The notes under the pieces are model-generated. The model saw nothing but the letters and a program-made list of their open reading frames with translations, searched no databases and was not told where the DNA came from. A DNA stretch of 64,000 nt from CAVXNP01 sp963763305 (lineage in GTDB: Bacteria > Pseudomonadota > Gammaproteobacteria > Xanthomonadales > Rhodanobacteraceae), in assembly GCA_963763305.1 (NCBI GenBank), contig CAVXNP010000001.1, positions 496,001 through 560,000 of the forward strand. Direction: 5' to 3'. The translations under genes and the position numbers were made by a program. Below are positions 33,224 through 43,782 of the stretch, piece after piece (the first letter of the stretch is position 1; every line of letters starts with the position of its first letter).

Positions 33224-33295
33224 CCGACAAGTATGCGCGAGGCGGTCCCCCGGGAGAAACCCTTGGCCGATAGCGCCGGCCGGTATCGCCGGCGG

Positions 33296-34141
33296 TCAGC
33301 CGCCTTGCTCGCCTGCGTCGGCCGGAGTACTGACGGACTCCGCGCGATCGCCCAGCACGTCCTTGAGTGCATGCGGCACCTCTTGCGCCCCCCGCTGCAA
33401 CCAGGGCTGTTCCTGCTGCCAGCCGCACAACGCCCAGCCACGCAGGCGGTACGTGCGCTGCAGATGGCGATCGAGCAACACGGTGCCGCGGCCGCGGGGC
33501 AGCGGTGTGGCGAACCAGCGTCGCGCGGGACTGAAGCAGTACTGCGGCGAGGCGCCATCGACCCGCGCCCCATCGGCCAGCCGGTAGTCACCCCGGTGCG
33601 GGCCGGCCGCCTGCCATTGCACCGGCTCTGCAGCCGCTCCGGCGCTGTTTGCCGCCAGCCATTGCACCGGCTGCAGTTCGATGATCGCCGCTCGCGGGCC
33701 GATCTCCGACATGGCCAGCTCGGGCCACTCCGGCGACACGGCTCCAGAAGACGGGGTGGGCTGCGCGTGCTCGCCACGGTCCAGCCATGACTCCAGGCCG
33801 GCCAGCAGGGTGTACCCGACCAATGCACCGACCAGGGCCACGGCCCAGGCAAGCGCATCGCCGCCCAGCGCCCGCTGCAAGGCCCACAGCATGCCCGGCA
33901 GGCCCCAGCGCAATGCGCGGCGAAGCAGCGGCGCGTGCTCGCCCAGGCGCTCGGTGGCCAGCAGCAGTGCCGCGGCAATCGCCAGCAGCGGCGGCAATCC
34001 CAGCCACCAGGGCACCAGCGCCAGAATCACCAGCCAGGCAAGTGCGGCCAGCCAGCCCCGCGCGCCGGTCGGGCCCATCGCTGGAGGCCGCGCGCGCGGA
34101 GACCGGTCCGGGTCCGGACCGCCGGGCCCGCGGCCGCTCAT
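33296..34141 (-). CDS. Hypothetical membrane protein, 281 residues
   Basis: N-terminal Pro/Gly/Arg-rich stretch, then hydrophobic segments WLAALAWLVILALVPWWLGL, LLAIAAALLLATERL and AVALVGALVGYTLLAGLESW, and a soluble C-terminal half (WPELAMSEIGPRAAIIELQP, APARRWFATPLPRGRGTVL-like). The C-terminal domain would face the periplasm or cytosol; no family recognised. It ends 72 bp before the glycosyltransferase and follows purL by 34 bp on the same strand. Confidence 0.65.
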   Translation of the reverse strand: MSGRGPGGPDPDRSPRARPPAMGPTGARGWLAALAWLVILALVPWWLGLPPLLAIAAALLLATERLGEHAPLLRRALRWGLPGMLWALQRALGGDALAWAVALVGALVGYTLLAGLESWLDRGEHAQPTPSSGAVSPEWPELAMSEIGPRAAIIELQPVQWLAANSAGAAAEPVQWQAAGPHRGDYRLADGARVDGASPQYCFSPARRWFATPLPRGRGTVLLDRHLQRTYRLRGWALCGWQQEQPWLQRGAQEVPHALKDVLGDRAESVSTPADAGEQGG

Positions 34142-34175
34142 CGCGGCCCCCTGGCCCGACCCGTGCCCCGGCGGC

Positions 34176-37100
34176 TCAGCCGCACCACACCCGGGCGTTG
34201 CGGAACATGCGCATCCACGGCGAATCCTCGCCCCAGGTTTCGGGGCACCAGCTCATCTGCGCGCTGCGGAACACGCGCTCCGGATGCGGCATCAGGATGG
34301 TGACCCGACCCTCGGCCGCGGTGAAGCCGGCCAGGCCGCCGGGCGAGCCGTTCGGGTTGAGCGGGTAGTTCTCGGTGGGCTTGCCGCGGTTGTCGACGAA
34401 GCGGGCCGCCGCGCTGGCCTTGGACGGGCTGCAGGCATGCGGGAAACTGACCCGGCCCTCGCCGTGCGCCACCGCCACCGGAATCCGCGAACCGGCCATG
34501 CCCTTGAAGAACAGGCTGGGCGAGTCGAGCAGCTCCAGCGTGGCCACGCGCGCCTCGTACTGTTCGGAGGCGTTGCGCAGGAACTTCGGCCAGTGCTGCG
34601 CACCGGGAATGATGTCCTTGAGCTGGGACAGCATCTGGCAGCCGTTGCACACGCCCAGGGCGAAGGTGGACGGATCGGCGAAGAACGCCTCGAACTGCGA
34701 GCGCAGCACCTCGTTGTAGAGGATCGAGGTGGCCCAGCCGCGGCCGGCACCGAGCACGTCGCCGTAGGAGAACCCGCCGCAGGCGGCAAAGCCGCGGAAC
34801 TCGGCCAGCGCATAGCGGCCGCTGGCCAGGTCGGACATGTGCACGTCCACCGCCTCGAAGCCGGCGCGGGTGAACGCGGCGGCCATTTCCACCTGGCCGT
34901 TGACGCCCTGCTCGCGCAGGATCGCCACGCGCGGGCGCTCGCCCCGCCCGATCAGCGGCGCCGCCACGTCCTCGGCCGGGTCGAAGGACAGCTTGGGGGT
35001 GATGCCCGGATCGGCATCGTCCAGCCGCCATTCCGATTCGGCATCGGCGGTGTGCGGGTTGTCGCGCAGGCGCTGCATCGCATGGCTGGTCACGTTCCAG
35101 GCCTTGAACAACGCGGTCCAGTTCCACTTGAAGGTGACTTCCGAGCCGGCGTACAGCTTGATCCCCAACTTCTCCTTGGGCCGGCCGACGCGATGGCTCA
35201 TCCCGGCCAGGCCATGCTTGACCAGCAGGTTCTCGAACGTTTCGCGGTTGGCCGCAGCCACCTGCATCACCGCACCCAGCTCCTCGTTGAACAGCGCGCG
35301 CAGGGCGGCATCGGCCCAGCCGTCCAGGTGGATCTCCAGGCCGCAATGGCCGGCAAAGGCCATCTCCAGCAGGGTGACGATGGCGCCGCCGTCGGAGCGG
35401 TCGTGGTAGGCCAGCAGCAGGCCGCTGCGGTTGGCTTCCTGCACCAGCTCGAACAGCGCGCGCAGGCGCTTGGCGTCGTCCAGATCCGGCGGCACGCCGC
35501 CGCCGCGGTTGAAGACCTGGGTCAGCGCCGAGCCGCCGAGGCGGTCGCGACCGCCGCCCAGGTCGATCAGCCACAGATCCGAATCGCCGCGGTCCAGCTT
35601 CAACTGCGGGGTCAGCGTGCGGCGCACGTCGCCCACGCGGGCAAAGCCGGTGACCACCAGCGAGACAGGCGCGACCGTGCGCTGCGGCTGCTCGCCGTCC
35701 TGCCACACCGTCTGCATGGAGAGCGAATCCTTGCCCACCGGAATGGCGATATCCAGCTCCGGGCACAGCTCCATGCCGATGGCCTTGACCGCGTCGAACA
35801 GCGCGGCGTCCTCCCCCGGGTGGTTGACCGCGGCCATCCAGTTGGCCGACAGCCGGATCTCGCCCAGCGATTCGATCGGCGCGGCGGCCAGGTTGGTGAT
35901 CGCCTCGCCCACCGCCAGCCGGGCGGCATCGGCGCTGTTGAGCAGTGCCACCGGCGCGCGCTCGGCCATCGCCATCGCCTCGCCGGCATAGCCGTCGAAA
36001 TCCATCAGGGTCACGGCGCAATCGGCTACCGGCACCTGCCACGGGCCGACCATCGGGTCGCGGTGGCTCATGCCGCCCACGGTACGGTCGCCGATGGTGA
36101 TCAGGAAACTCTTGCTGCCCACGGTCGGCAGCTGCAGCACGCGGCTGATCGCCTCGTCCATGCCGATGCCGGACAGGTCCGGCACCAGGTCGACGCGTGG
36201 CTTGCAGCGGCTGGCATCGCGGTGCATCCGCGGCGGCTTGCCGAACAGCACGTCCATGGGCAGGTCGATCACGGTGAGCTCGCGACGCGGATCGCGCAGC
36301 ACCAGTTGGCGCTCGGCGGTGGCCGTGCCGACCACGGCGTACGGGCAGCGCTCGCGCTGGCACCAGGCCTCGAACTGCGGCAGGTGCTCCGGCGCGATCG
36401 CCAGCACGTAGCGCTCCTGCGACTCGTTGCTCCACACCTGCATCGGCGACAGCGACGGGTCGTCGCAGGGGATCTTCGACAGGTCGATGATGCCGCCCAC
36501 GCCGGCGTCGTTGAGCAACTCGGGGATGGCGTTGGACAGGCCGCCGGCGCCCACGTCGTGGATGCTGACGATCGGGTTGGCCTCGCCGCGTGCCCAGCAA
36601 CTGTCGATCACCTGCTGGCAGCGGCGCTCCATCTCGGCGTTGTCGCGCTGCACCGAGGCGAAGTCCAGCTCGGCGCTGGAGCTGCCGGCGGCCACCGAGG
36701 AGGCGGCGCCGCCGCCCAGGCCGATCAGCATCGCCGGGCCGCCCAGCACGATCACCGCATGGCCCGGCTGCAGCTTGCGCTTGAGCACGTGGTCCGGGCG
36801 GATGTTGGCCAGGCCGCCGGCCAGCATGATCGGCTTGTCGTAGCCGCGACGCAGGCCGGCTTCGCCGGTCTCGTGCTCGTAGCTGCGGAAGTAGCCGCCC
36901 AGGCAGGGCCGGCCGAATTCGTTGTTGAACGCAGCGGCGCCCAGCGGGCCGTCGCGCATGATCTCGAACGCGGTGGCGGTGTGCGGCGGCAGCGGGCGTT
37001 CGATCTCCCACGGCTGCGGATGGCCGGGAATGCGCAGGTCGGACACCGAGAAACCGGTGAGACCGGCCTTGGGCTTGGCGCCGCGGCCGGTGGCGCCTTC

Positions 37101-38037
37101 GTCGCGGATCTCGCCGCCGGCGCCGGTGGCCGCGCCGGGCCAAGGGGCGATGGCGGTGGGATGGTTGTGCGTTTCCACCTTGATCGCGAAATCCGCGCGT
37201 TCGGTGTGGCCGCGCCAGACACCGTCGCCGTCGGCGAAGAAGCGGTTGCCGGCGGAGCCCTCGATCACCGCCGCGTTGTCGCTGTAGGCCGACAGCGTGT
37301 GCGCCGGCGAGCGCTGGTGGGTGTGCTTGATCATCGCCGAACAGGGTGGCGTCCTGCGCCTCCCCGTCCAGCGTCCAGCGCGCGTTGAACACCTTGTGCC
37401 GGCAATGCTCGGAGTTGGCCTGGGCGAACATGAACAGTTCGGCGTCGGTGGGGTCACGACCCAGCTCGGCGTAGCGTTCGGCCAGGTAGTCGATCTCGTC
37501 CTCGGCCAGCGCCAGGCCCAGGCGCGCGTTCGCTTCGGCCAGGGCTGCGCGCGGGTCGGCACCGAGCTCGATGTGCACCAGGTCGCCGGGCGAGCCGGCC
37601 AGGAACAGGCCCGAAGCCTGCTCCAGCGAGGTCAGCACCGATTGGGTCATCGCATCGCACAGGGTGGCGATGAGCGCCGCGTACTCGGCGCTGCCGGCAT
37701 CGGGCAGGCCGCCCACGTTCCAGGCGATGCCGCGCTCGACCCGGCGCACGTCGAAGCCGGCGCCATGCAGGATGTCGGTGGCCTTGCTCGACCACGGCGA
37801 GATCGTGCCCAGCCGCGGCACCACCCACAAGGTGGCCTGCTCCGGCTCGGCGTCGCGCGCCTCCAGCACTTCCAGCAGGCGCTTGCGTTCAGCCCCTTCC
37901 GGGGCCTGGGCTGCGTCCAGGAAATAGGTGAACCAGGCCGCCTGCACGCGCGCACCACGATGCAGGGCATCGAGGCGGGCGTTGAGGCGTTCGAGGCGGA
38001 AGGACGATAGGGCGCTCTGCCCGTCGAGTGCGATCAT
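34176..38037 (-). CDS. purL: Phosphoribosylformylglycinamidine synthase, frame broken near 37337
   Basis: Large one-chain FGAM synthase of purine synthesis (FGAR + Gln + ATP). Corrected length about 1286 residues, as in Proteobacteria. The N-terminal part has NSEHCRHKVFNARW (residues about 208-221); one extra base near 37337 then breaks the frame, after which MIKHTHQ..HTLSAYSDNAAVIEG and KVETHNHPTAIAPWPGAATG follow. The glutaminase domain is complete: catalytic Cys in ALGVCNGCQMLSQL and His-Glu in LMPHPERVFRS. Essential for purine prototrophy, so the break is most likely a read error. Confidence 0.93.
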
Positions 38038-38132
38038 GCGGGGAACGGCGCTGTAGGAAAACGCCCATTCTACCCCATGCTGCAGGACAACAAAGCGTCC
38101 CGCCCGGGCCGGCTACCACCTGCCGGGGCTGT

Positions 38133-38918
38133 TCAGGGCCTGGCGTCATTCCGCTGCAGCATCTGCAGCAGCTTGTCGGGCGGCAGGTAGCCGCCCACCA
38201 CGTAGCCATCCGGATCGACGATGGTGGGCGTGCTGTCCACGCCCAGCTTCAGGCCCAGCTCGAACTGCTGCCTGACCGGATGGGCGCACTGCGCGGGCTT
38301 GGGCTTGTCACCGGACATCGCCGCGGTGAACGCGGCCTGGCGGTCGGCGGCGCACCATACCGAGACCATCTCGGTGTAGGTGGGCGTGTCGCGGCCGGCG
38401 GTGGTGTGCACCCCTTCGCGCGGCCAGGCCAGGTAGTCCACCTCGATGCCCAGCCGGTTGATTTCTTCGATGTGCTCGTGCAGCGCGCGGCAGTAGCCGC
38501 AGTTGACGTCGGTAAACACCACCACCCGGTATTTCGGGTGCGGTGGCGCGAACACGATGAACTGGCTCGCCGGCACCTTGGCCAGCTCCGCCTTGCGGAA
38601 CGCGGCCCAGCCGGCCTCGGTGAGGTTGCGGTGGGCGGCCAGGTCGACCAGGTCACCGTGCAACATGTACTTGCCGTCGGCGCTGACGTAAACCAGCTGC
38701 CCGGCCGCGATGACCTGGTAGAACCCCGGCAACGGCGACGGCTTCAGCGAGGCAATGTCGACCTGCCCGTTGGCCAGCTTGCTCACCGCATCGCGCACCC
38801 GCTGCTCGGCCTGCGTGTCGGCGGCGCGGTTCGCTGCGGTGACCGGGTCGACGGCCAGCGCCGTGGTGGCAACGACACCGAGGGCCAGCGCAAACAGCAA
38901 CTTCTGCAACATCGTCAT
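38133..38918 (-). CDS. dsbC: Thiol:disulfide interchange protein DsbC
   Basis: Periplasmic disulfide isomerase, about 261 residues. Signal peptide (LLFALALGVVATTALA), N-terminal dimerisation domain (GFYQVIAAGQLVYVSADGKY) and thioredoxin domain with active site FTDVNCGYCRALHEHIEE (CGYC); the cis-Pro is in GVDSTPTIVDPDGYVVGGYL. The end LLQMLQ is typical. The start may be MTM at 38918 or the next Met. It lies between purL and xerD on the same strand; xerD-dsbC is a common pair in gammaproteobacteria. Confidence 0.93.
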   Translation of the reverse strand: MTMLQKLLFALALGVVATTALAVDPVTAANRAADTQAEQRVRDAVSKLANGQVDIASLKPSPLPGFYQVIAAGQLVYVSADGKYMLHGDLVDLAAHRNLTEAGWAAFRKAELAKVPASQFIVFAPPHPKYRVVVFTDVNCGYCRALHEHIEEINRLGIEVDYLAWPREGVHTTAGRDTPTYTEMVSVWCAADRQAAFTAAMSGDKPKPAQCAHPVRQQFELGLKLGVDSTPTIVDPDGYVVGGYLPPDKLLQMLQRNDARP

Positions 38919-38993
38919 CTCTCGTGCGCCGCCTGGGCCCGCGGCCGATGGTGGATTCTCGCACAGCCGCCTGAACGTTCCGGCAGCGCGCCT

Positions 38994-39920
38994 TCAGCCG
39001 CGCGGATGATGCTGGGCATGCAGCCGTTTGAGGCCCTCTTTCGCCACCAGGGTATAGATCTGTGTGGTACTGAGCGCGCTGTGGCCCAGCAGCATCTGCA
39101 ACGCGCGCAGGTCGGCGCCGTGGTTGAGCAGATGGGTGGCGAACGAATGCCGCAACACGTGCGGCGATACCCGCCTGGCGTGAATGCCGACCTGGCCGGC
39201 ATACCGCTTGACCAGGGTCCAGAACATCTGCCGGGTCATGCCTTCACCGCGGGTGGTCAGGAACAGCGCCTGCGGCTGCCGGCCTCGCGCCAGGGCCGGC
39301 CGCGCCTCGGTGAGGTAACGTGCGATGCGCTCAAGCGCCACCTCGCCGACCGGCACCAGCCGGTCCTTGCCGCCCTTGCCGGTCACCCGCAGCACGCCCT
39401 GCCGGGTATTGAGCGACGCCAGCGGCAGTTCGACCAACTCGGACACGCGCAGGCCCGAGGCGTACATCAGTTCCAGCATGGCGCCGTCGCGCAGGCCCAG
39501 CACGGTGCCCGGGTCCGGCGCGGCCAGCAGCCCCTCGATCTCGCGCTCGGCCAGCGCCTTGGGCAGGCCGCGCGGCATCCGCGGGCGCTCGATCAGCAAG
39601 GTGGGGTCGTCGAATCCCGGTTCGTCGCGCGCCTGTGCTGCGTAGTAACGGCGAAAGGTCGACTGGCGCCGAGCCATCGAGCGCACCGAAAGCCCCGCCT
39701 CACCGTGGAACGCCGACAGATCCTGGCGCCGGGCCGTACGCAAGCTGCGGCCGCGCGCGCCCAACCAGCGCGCCAGCGCCTCCAGGTCGCGCCGGTAGGC
39801 TTCCAGCGTGCGCGGCGCCAGGCCGTCCTCGGACCAGATCCGCTCGATGAACGCGGCGATGCCCTGGCGGTCGGCTTCGGCGATACTGTCCGGTGTCCCG
39901 CCGGGGCGTTTCTTTTTCAT
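38994..39920 (-). CDS. xerD: Site-specific tyrosine recombinase XerD
   Basis: Chromosome-dimer resolution recombinase acting with XerC and FtsK at dif. 308 residues from ATG 39920 (MKKKRPGG). All catalytic residues are visible: Arg in YASGLRVSELVELP, Lys in TGKGGKDRLVPVG, H-x-x-R in SPHVLRHSFATHLLNHG, His in LLGHSALSTTQIYT and the nucleophile Tyr in the same motif. It lacks the extra IntI domain, so it is not the missing integron integrase. It diverges from the RDD gene. Confidence 0.95.
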   Translation of the reverse strand: MKKKRPGGTPDSIAEADRQGIAAFIERIWSEDGLAPRTLEAYRRDLEALARWLGARGRSLRTARRQDLSAFHGEAGLSVRSMARRQSTFRRYYAAQARDEPGFDDPTLLIERPRMPRGLPKALAEREIEGLLAAPDPGTVLGLRDGAMLELMYASGLRVSELVELPLASLNTRQGVLRVTGKGGKDRLVPVGEVALERIARYLTEARPALARGRQPQALFLTTRGEGMTRQMFWTLVKRYAGQVGIHARRVSPHVLRHSFATHLLNHGADLRALQMLLGHSALSTTQIYTLVAKEGLKRLHAQHHPRG

Positions 39921-39964
39921 GCGTGCATGCTCCGGCATGCCGCGCACGCGACGCAAGTAGAACC

Positions 39965-40462
39965 ATGACCGATTCCATCGCCCTGCCCCCGCCCTGCCCC
40001 CTGTGGCTGCGCCTGATCGCCCTGGTGTACGACCTGCTGATCGTGCTGGCGATCATGCTGGTGGCGAACATGATCGGCCTGCTGCTGACCGGCGGACAGC
40101 TGCTCGACGCACAGCAGCACCTGCGCGCATGGTGGTTTCCGCTGTTCGAGGCGGTCTGCGTGGGCGGCTATTTCGTGGCCTCCTGGCGTCGCGGCGGGCA
40201 GACCGTGGGCATGCGCCCTTGGCGTATCCGGGTCATCGATGCCGCCGGCGGCCGTCCGTCGCTGCGCCAGGCGCTGGTGCGCCTGCTGGCGGCCGCCGCG
40301 CCGCTGCTGCTGATGGCGCTGGCGCCGCTGGTCGGCCTGTCCGCGGCCGCCTGGGCCACGCTGGCGGCATGGGCACTGTGGTTCGCGGTGGCGCTGCTGG
40401 ATCGGCGGGCGCGGGCGCTGCACGACCTGGTTGCCGGTACCGCCGTTCACCGGTCCGCCTGA
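39965..40462 (+). CDS. RDD family membrane protein
   Basis: 165 residues, four helices. The RDD signature R-x-x-A-x-x-x-D is LIALVYDLLIVLAIMLVAN; the second part has GQTVGMRPWRIRVIDAAGG and the C-terminal LLDRRARALHDLVAGTAVH. Role unknown, sometimes ion transport. It is the gene opposite xerD, an arrangement often seen in this order. Confidence 0.88.
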   Translation: MTDSIALPPPCPLWLRLIALVYDLLIVLAIMLVANMIGLLLTGGQLLDAQQHLRAWWFPLFEAVCVGGYFVASWRRGGQTVGMRPWRIRVIDAAGGRPSLRQALVRLLAAAAPLLLMALAPLVGLSAAAWATLAAWALWFAVALLDRRARALHDLVAGTAVHRSA

Positions 40463-40501
40463 GCTTTCGCGGTAGGGTGTCGGCATTGCCAGGAAGCGAC
40501 C

Positions 40502-41255
40502 ATGCCCGTGCCCATCGCCCACACCCCCAGCCACCACGACGAAACGCAGCTGCTGCGCACCAACCGCCGCTTCTACGAATCGCTGTGGTCCGACGCGCGG
40601 CTGATCGACCCGCAGCGCTTCAACACCTGGCCGCTGGTTGCAGCGCTGGCCGCGGACGCGCCTAGACGGCTGGAAGTGGCGCCGGGTCTGCGGCCGCGAT
40701 TGCCGCTGGAGGACACCGTCTTCGTCGATCTCAGCCACGCCGCGCTGCGGCAGCTGCGCGCGCGTGATGCAAACACCCTGCACGGGATGATCGGCGCCCT
40801 GCCGTGTGCCAGCGCCAGCTTCGACCTGGTCTGCGCGTTCGACATCCTCGAACACGTGGCCGATGACCAGGCCGCGCTGAGCGAACTGGCCCGGGTCGGC
40901 ACTGCAAACGCGACCCTGCTGCTGTCGGTGCCGCTGCACCCGGAAGCGTGGACGCCGTTCGACGACTTCGTCGGCCATTGCCGCCGCTACCGGCCGGAGC
41001 TGATCCAGGCGCGACTGGCGCAGCACGGCTTCGTGGTCGAACGCAGCGCGGTCTATGGCATGCAACCGAAGTCCTCGCGCCTGCTCGACCTGGGCCAGTG
41101 GTACCTGACCCACCAGCGCGAGCGGGCCATGTGGTGGTACAACCGGGTGTTCATGCCGCTGGGGCTGCGCTTCCAGAAGGCGCTGCAGTGGCGCGACGGG
41201 ATCGGGCGACACGCGCGGCGTGGACGAGCTGCTGCTGGTCTGCCGGCGCCGCTGA
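40502..41255 (+). CDS. Class I SAM-dependent methyltransferase, frame broken near 41207
   Basis: About 250 residues after correction. Motifs: RLEVAPGLRPRLPLEDTVFV (SAM site, E-x-x-P-G variant), CAFDILEHVADDQAALSEL and a substrate-side HCRRYRPELIQARLAQHGF. Near 41207 one extra C shifts the frame; without it the end reads DTRGVDELLLVCRRR and stops at 41253-41255, which is the plausible C-terminus, whereas the uncorrected frame runs on to 41317. Substrate unknown. Confidence 0.8.
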
Positions 41256-41348
41256 AACCCGGCAGCCGGCGCTGTTTGCGGCATCGCAACATGGCTGGCG
41301 GAAACGGGCTAAGATGAAGCCTTCGCAGCTCCGTCCGGTTGTTTGCAC

Positions 41349-42614
41349 ATGCTCTACCAGATCCACGAGTGGCAGCGCTCCTTTCTCGGACCGCTGAGTT
41401 ACTTCGCCCAGTCCAGCGCCCGGATGCTGAGCGAACCGGGCAGCGTGATGGCTCAGTTTCCCGGTGCCCAGCGCCTGGCCGCCGGCTGGGAACTGCTGCA
41501 CCGCGTGGGCAAGGACTACGAGAAGCCCGAGTTCGGCATCCATACGGTGGAAGCGCATGGACAGACCATCGCGGTGATCGAGCGCACGGCCATGGAGCTG
41601 CCGTTCTGCCAGCTCAAGCGCTTCAAGCGCTTCAGCGACGATCCAGGCACCATCGAGGCGATGAAGAACGATCCGGTGGTGCTGGTGGTGGCGCCGCTGT
41701 CCGGGCACCACGCCACGCTGCTGCGCGATACCGTGCGCACGCTGCTGTCCGAGCACAAGGTGTACATCACCGACTGGGTCGATGCGCGCATGGTGCCGAG
41801 CGAGGCCGGCACCTTCTCGCTGGACGATTATGTCGGCTACATCGAACAGTTCATCCGGCATATCGGTGCGCGGGACCTGCACGTGATCTCGGTCTGCCAG
41901 CCGACCGTGCCGGTGCTGGCCGCGGTGTCGCTGATGGCGGCCCGCGGCGAGACCACGCCCGCCAGCCTGACCATGATGGGTGGCCCGATCGATCCGCGCC
42001 GCAGTCCCACCAGCGTCAACAACCTGGCCACCACCAAGCCCTTGTCGTGGTTCCGCAACAACGTGATCTGCACGGTGCCGGGCAACTATCCCGGCCGCGG
42101 ACGCGAGGTCTACCCGGGCTTCCTGCAGCATGCCGGTTTCCTGGCGATGAACCCGGGACGCCACCTCAGCTCGCACTGGGACTTCTACGAGGACCTGCTG
42201 CGCGGGGATCTCGACGACGCCCAGGCACACCGCAAGTTCTACGACGAGTACAACGCCGTGCTGGACATGCCGGCGCGCTACTACCTGGACACCATCAGCA
42301 CCGTGTTCCAGCAGTTTCTGCTGCCGCGCGGGCTGTGGGAAATCACCGGCGAGCGGGTCGATCCCGGCGCCATCCGCGACAGCGCGCTGCTTACCGTGGA
42401 AGGCGAGCTGGACGACATTTCCGGCCTGGGCCAGACCGAGGCCGCGCACGACCTGTGCAGCGGCATCCCGGCCAGCCGCCGCGCACACAGGGTGATCGAG
42501 GGCGCCGGGCACTACGGCATCTTCAGCGGCCGCCGCTGGCGGGGCACGGTCTACCCGCAGGTGCGCGACTTCATCCGCAGCTTCGATCGTCGCAACGAGC
42601 AGGCTCCCGCCTGA
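41349..42614 (+). CDS. phaZ: Intracellular polyhydroxyalkanoate depolymerase
   Basis: Serine hydrolase that breaks down stored PHB granules, 421 residues from ATG 41349 (MLYQIHEWQRSFLGPLSYFA). The family replaces the usual lipase-box Ser by Cys: HVISVCQPTVPVLAA. Asp and His candidates lie in DDISGLGQ and GAGHYGIF. An upstream TTG adds only two residues. No PHA synthase gene lies in the window, so its partner is elsewhere. Confidence 0.9.
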   Translation: MLYQIHEWQRSFLGPLSYFAQSSARMLSEPGSVMAQFPGAQRLAAGWELLHRVGKDYEKPEFGIHTVEAHGQTIAVIERTAMELPFCQLKRFKRFSDDPGTIEAMKNDPVVLVVAPLSGHHATLLRDTVRTLLSEHKVYITDWVDARMVPSEAGTFSLDDYVGYIEQFIRHIGARDLHVISVCQPTVPVLAAVSLMAARGETTPASLTMMGGPIDPRRSPTSVNNLATTKPLSWFRNNVICTVPGNYPGRGREVYPGFLQHAGFLAMNPGRHLSSHWDFYEDLLRGDLDDAQAHRKFYDEYNAVLDMPARYYLDTISTVFQQFLLPRGLWEITGERVDPGAIRDSALLTVEGELDDISGLGQTEAAHDLCSGIPASRRAHRVIEGAGHYGIFSGRRWRGTVYPQVRDFIRSFDRRNEQAPA

Positions 42615-42831
42615 CCATCCTGCAGCGGACGCAGGTACTGTAGTCCCACACCTCCTGCAGGGCGGCCGCGGCCATGGCTTGTTCCGCCAGTTCTCGAGAA
42701 GTTCGCGCCAACCGTTCCTGGCGCGGGCCAAAAGACTTTCCGGACAACAGTGAACCGGCGCGGGAACCACGTGCCCGGGCCGGCCGCTGCGCGTCGATAG
42801 CCGACCCGCCAGCGCCCGTCACCGTAATCGG

Positions 42832-43764
42832 CTAGAAGATCGACAGGCCGGTCTTGCTGGTGAACAGCTCCAGCGCGGCGCTGCCGGCCAGCGAGTTGCC
42901 CTTGGCGTTCAACGCCGGCGACCACACCGCCACCGCCAGCTGGTTCGGGATCACCGCCACGATGCCGCCACCGACCCCGCTCTTGGCCGGAACCCCGACG
43001 TGATAGGCGAAGTCGCCGGCTGCGTCGTAGGTACCGCAGGTGAGCATCAGCGCGTTGATGCGCTTGGCCTGGGCCGGCGAGACCAGCTGCTCGCCGGTCC
43101 ACGGGCAGCGCCCCTGGTGCGCCAGAAACAGGAAGCCACGCGCCAGGTCCACGCAGTCCATCGCCAGCGAGCATTGGTAGAAGTAGAAATCGAGCACCTC
43201 GTCCACGCCATGATCGAGGTTGTCGAAGCTGCGGATGAAATTGGCCAGTGCCGCGTTGCGGAACCCGTGCGCCTGCTCGGACGCGGCCACCTCCGGATCG
43301 TCGCGAAGACCCGGGTTGTCGGCGCACTGGCGGACCCGCCGCAGCAACGCACTGCGTGCGTCGCCGCCGGCCCCCAGCACCACGTCGGCCACCACCAGCG
43401 CGCCGGCGTTGATGAACGGGTTGCGCGGCATGCCCTGCTCCAGCTCCAGCTGCACCAGCGAGTTGAACGCGTTGCCGGAGGGCTCGCGACCCACCCGATG
43501 CCACAGCCGGTCGCCCACGGCCTGCAGCGCCAGCGTCAGCGTGTACACCTTGCAGATGCTCTGGATCGAGAACGCCTCGGCCGCATCGCCGGTCTGGTAG
43601 AGCTGTCCATCGAGGGTGACCACGGCCATGCCGAACTTCTCGCGCGGGACCCGGGCCAGCCTCGGAATGTAGTCGGCCACCGCGCCCTGCTGCAGCAGCG
43701 GACGCACCTCGTCGCGAATCTCGTGGAGAATGGCCTGGAAGTCAGGCACGCGGCTGCGCCTCAT
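42832..43764 (-). CDS. glsA: Glutaminase
   Basis: Hydrolyses L-glutamine to glutamate and ammonia; beta-lactamase-like fold, 310 residues, family norm. Nucleophile Ser with Lys two turns on in FSIQSICKVYTLTLAL (S-x-x-K). Other landmarks: NPFINAGALVVADVVLG, EQAHGFRNAALANFIRSFDN and KSGVGGGIVAVIPNQLAVAV. It lies 18 bp downstream of the threonine aldolase gene on the same strand, so the two form an operon. Supplies ammonia and glutamate; also linked to acid resistance in other bacteria. Confidence 0.94.
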   Translation of the reverse strand: MRRSRVPDFQAILHEIRDEVRPLLQQGAVADYIPRLARVPREKFGMAVVTLDGQLYQTGDAAEAFSIQSICKVYTLTLALQAVGDRLWHRVGREPSGNAFNSLVQLELEQGMPRNPFINAGALVVADVVLGAGGDARSALLRRVRQCADNPGLRDDPEVAASEQAHGFRNAALANFIRSFDNLDHGVDEVLDFYFYQCSLAMDCVDLARGFLFLAHQGRCPWTGEQLVSPAQAKRINALMLTCGTYDAAGDFAYHVGVPAKSGVGGGIVAVIPNQLAVAVWSPALNAKGNSLAGSAALELFTSKTGLSIF

Positions 43765-43782
43765 GGCTACGGCAATGTCCGC

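Noticed and set aside
33681..37388. A 1235-codon open frame on the plus strand
   Set aside because: It is exactly antisense to purL, rich in His/Gln/Arg as expected for an out-of-frame reading of GC-rich DNA, and shows no family motif.
38994..39920. xerD considered as the missing integron integrase
   Set aside because: It has standard XerD length and motifs, lacks the extra domain near motif II that marks IntI, sits about 9 kb from the array, and pairs with dsbC as in other genomes.
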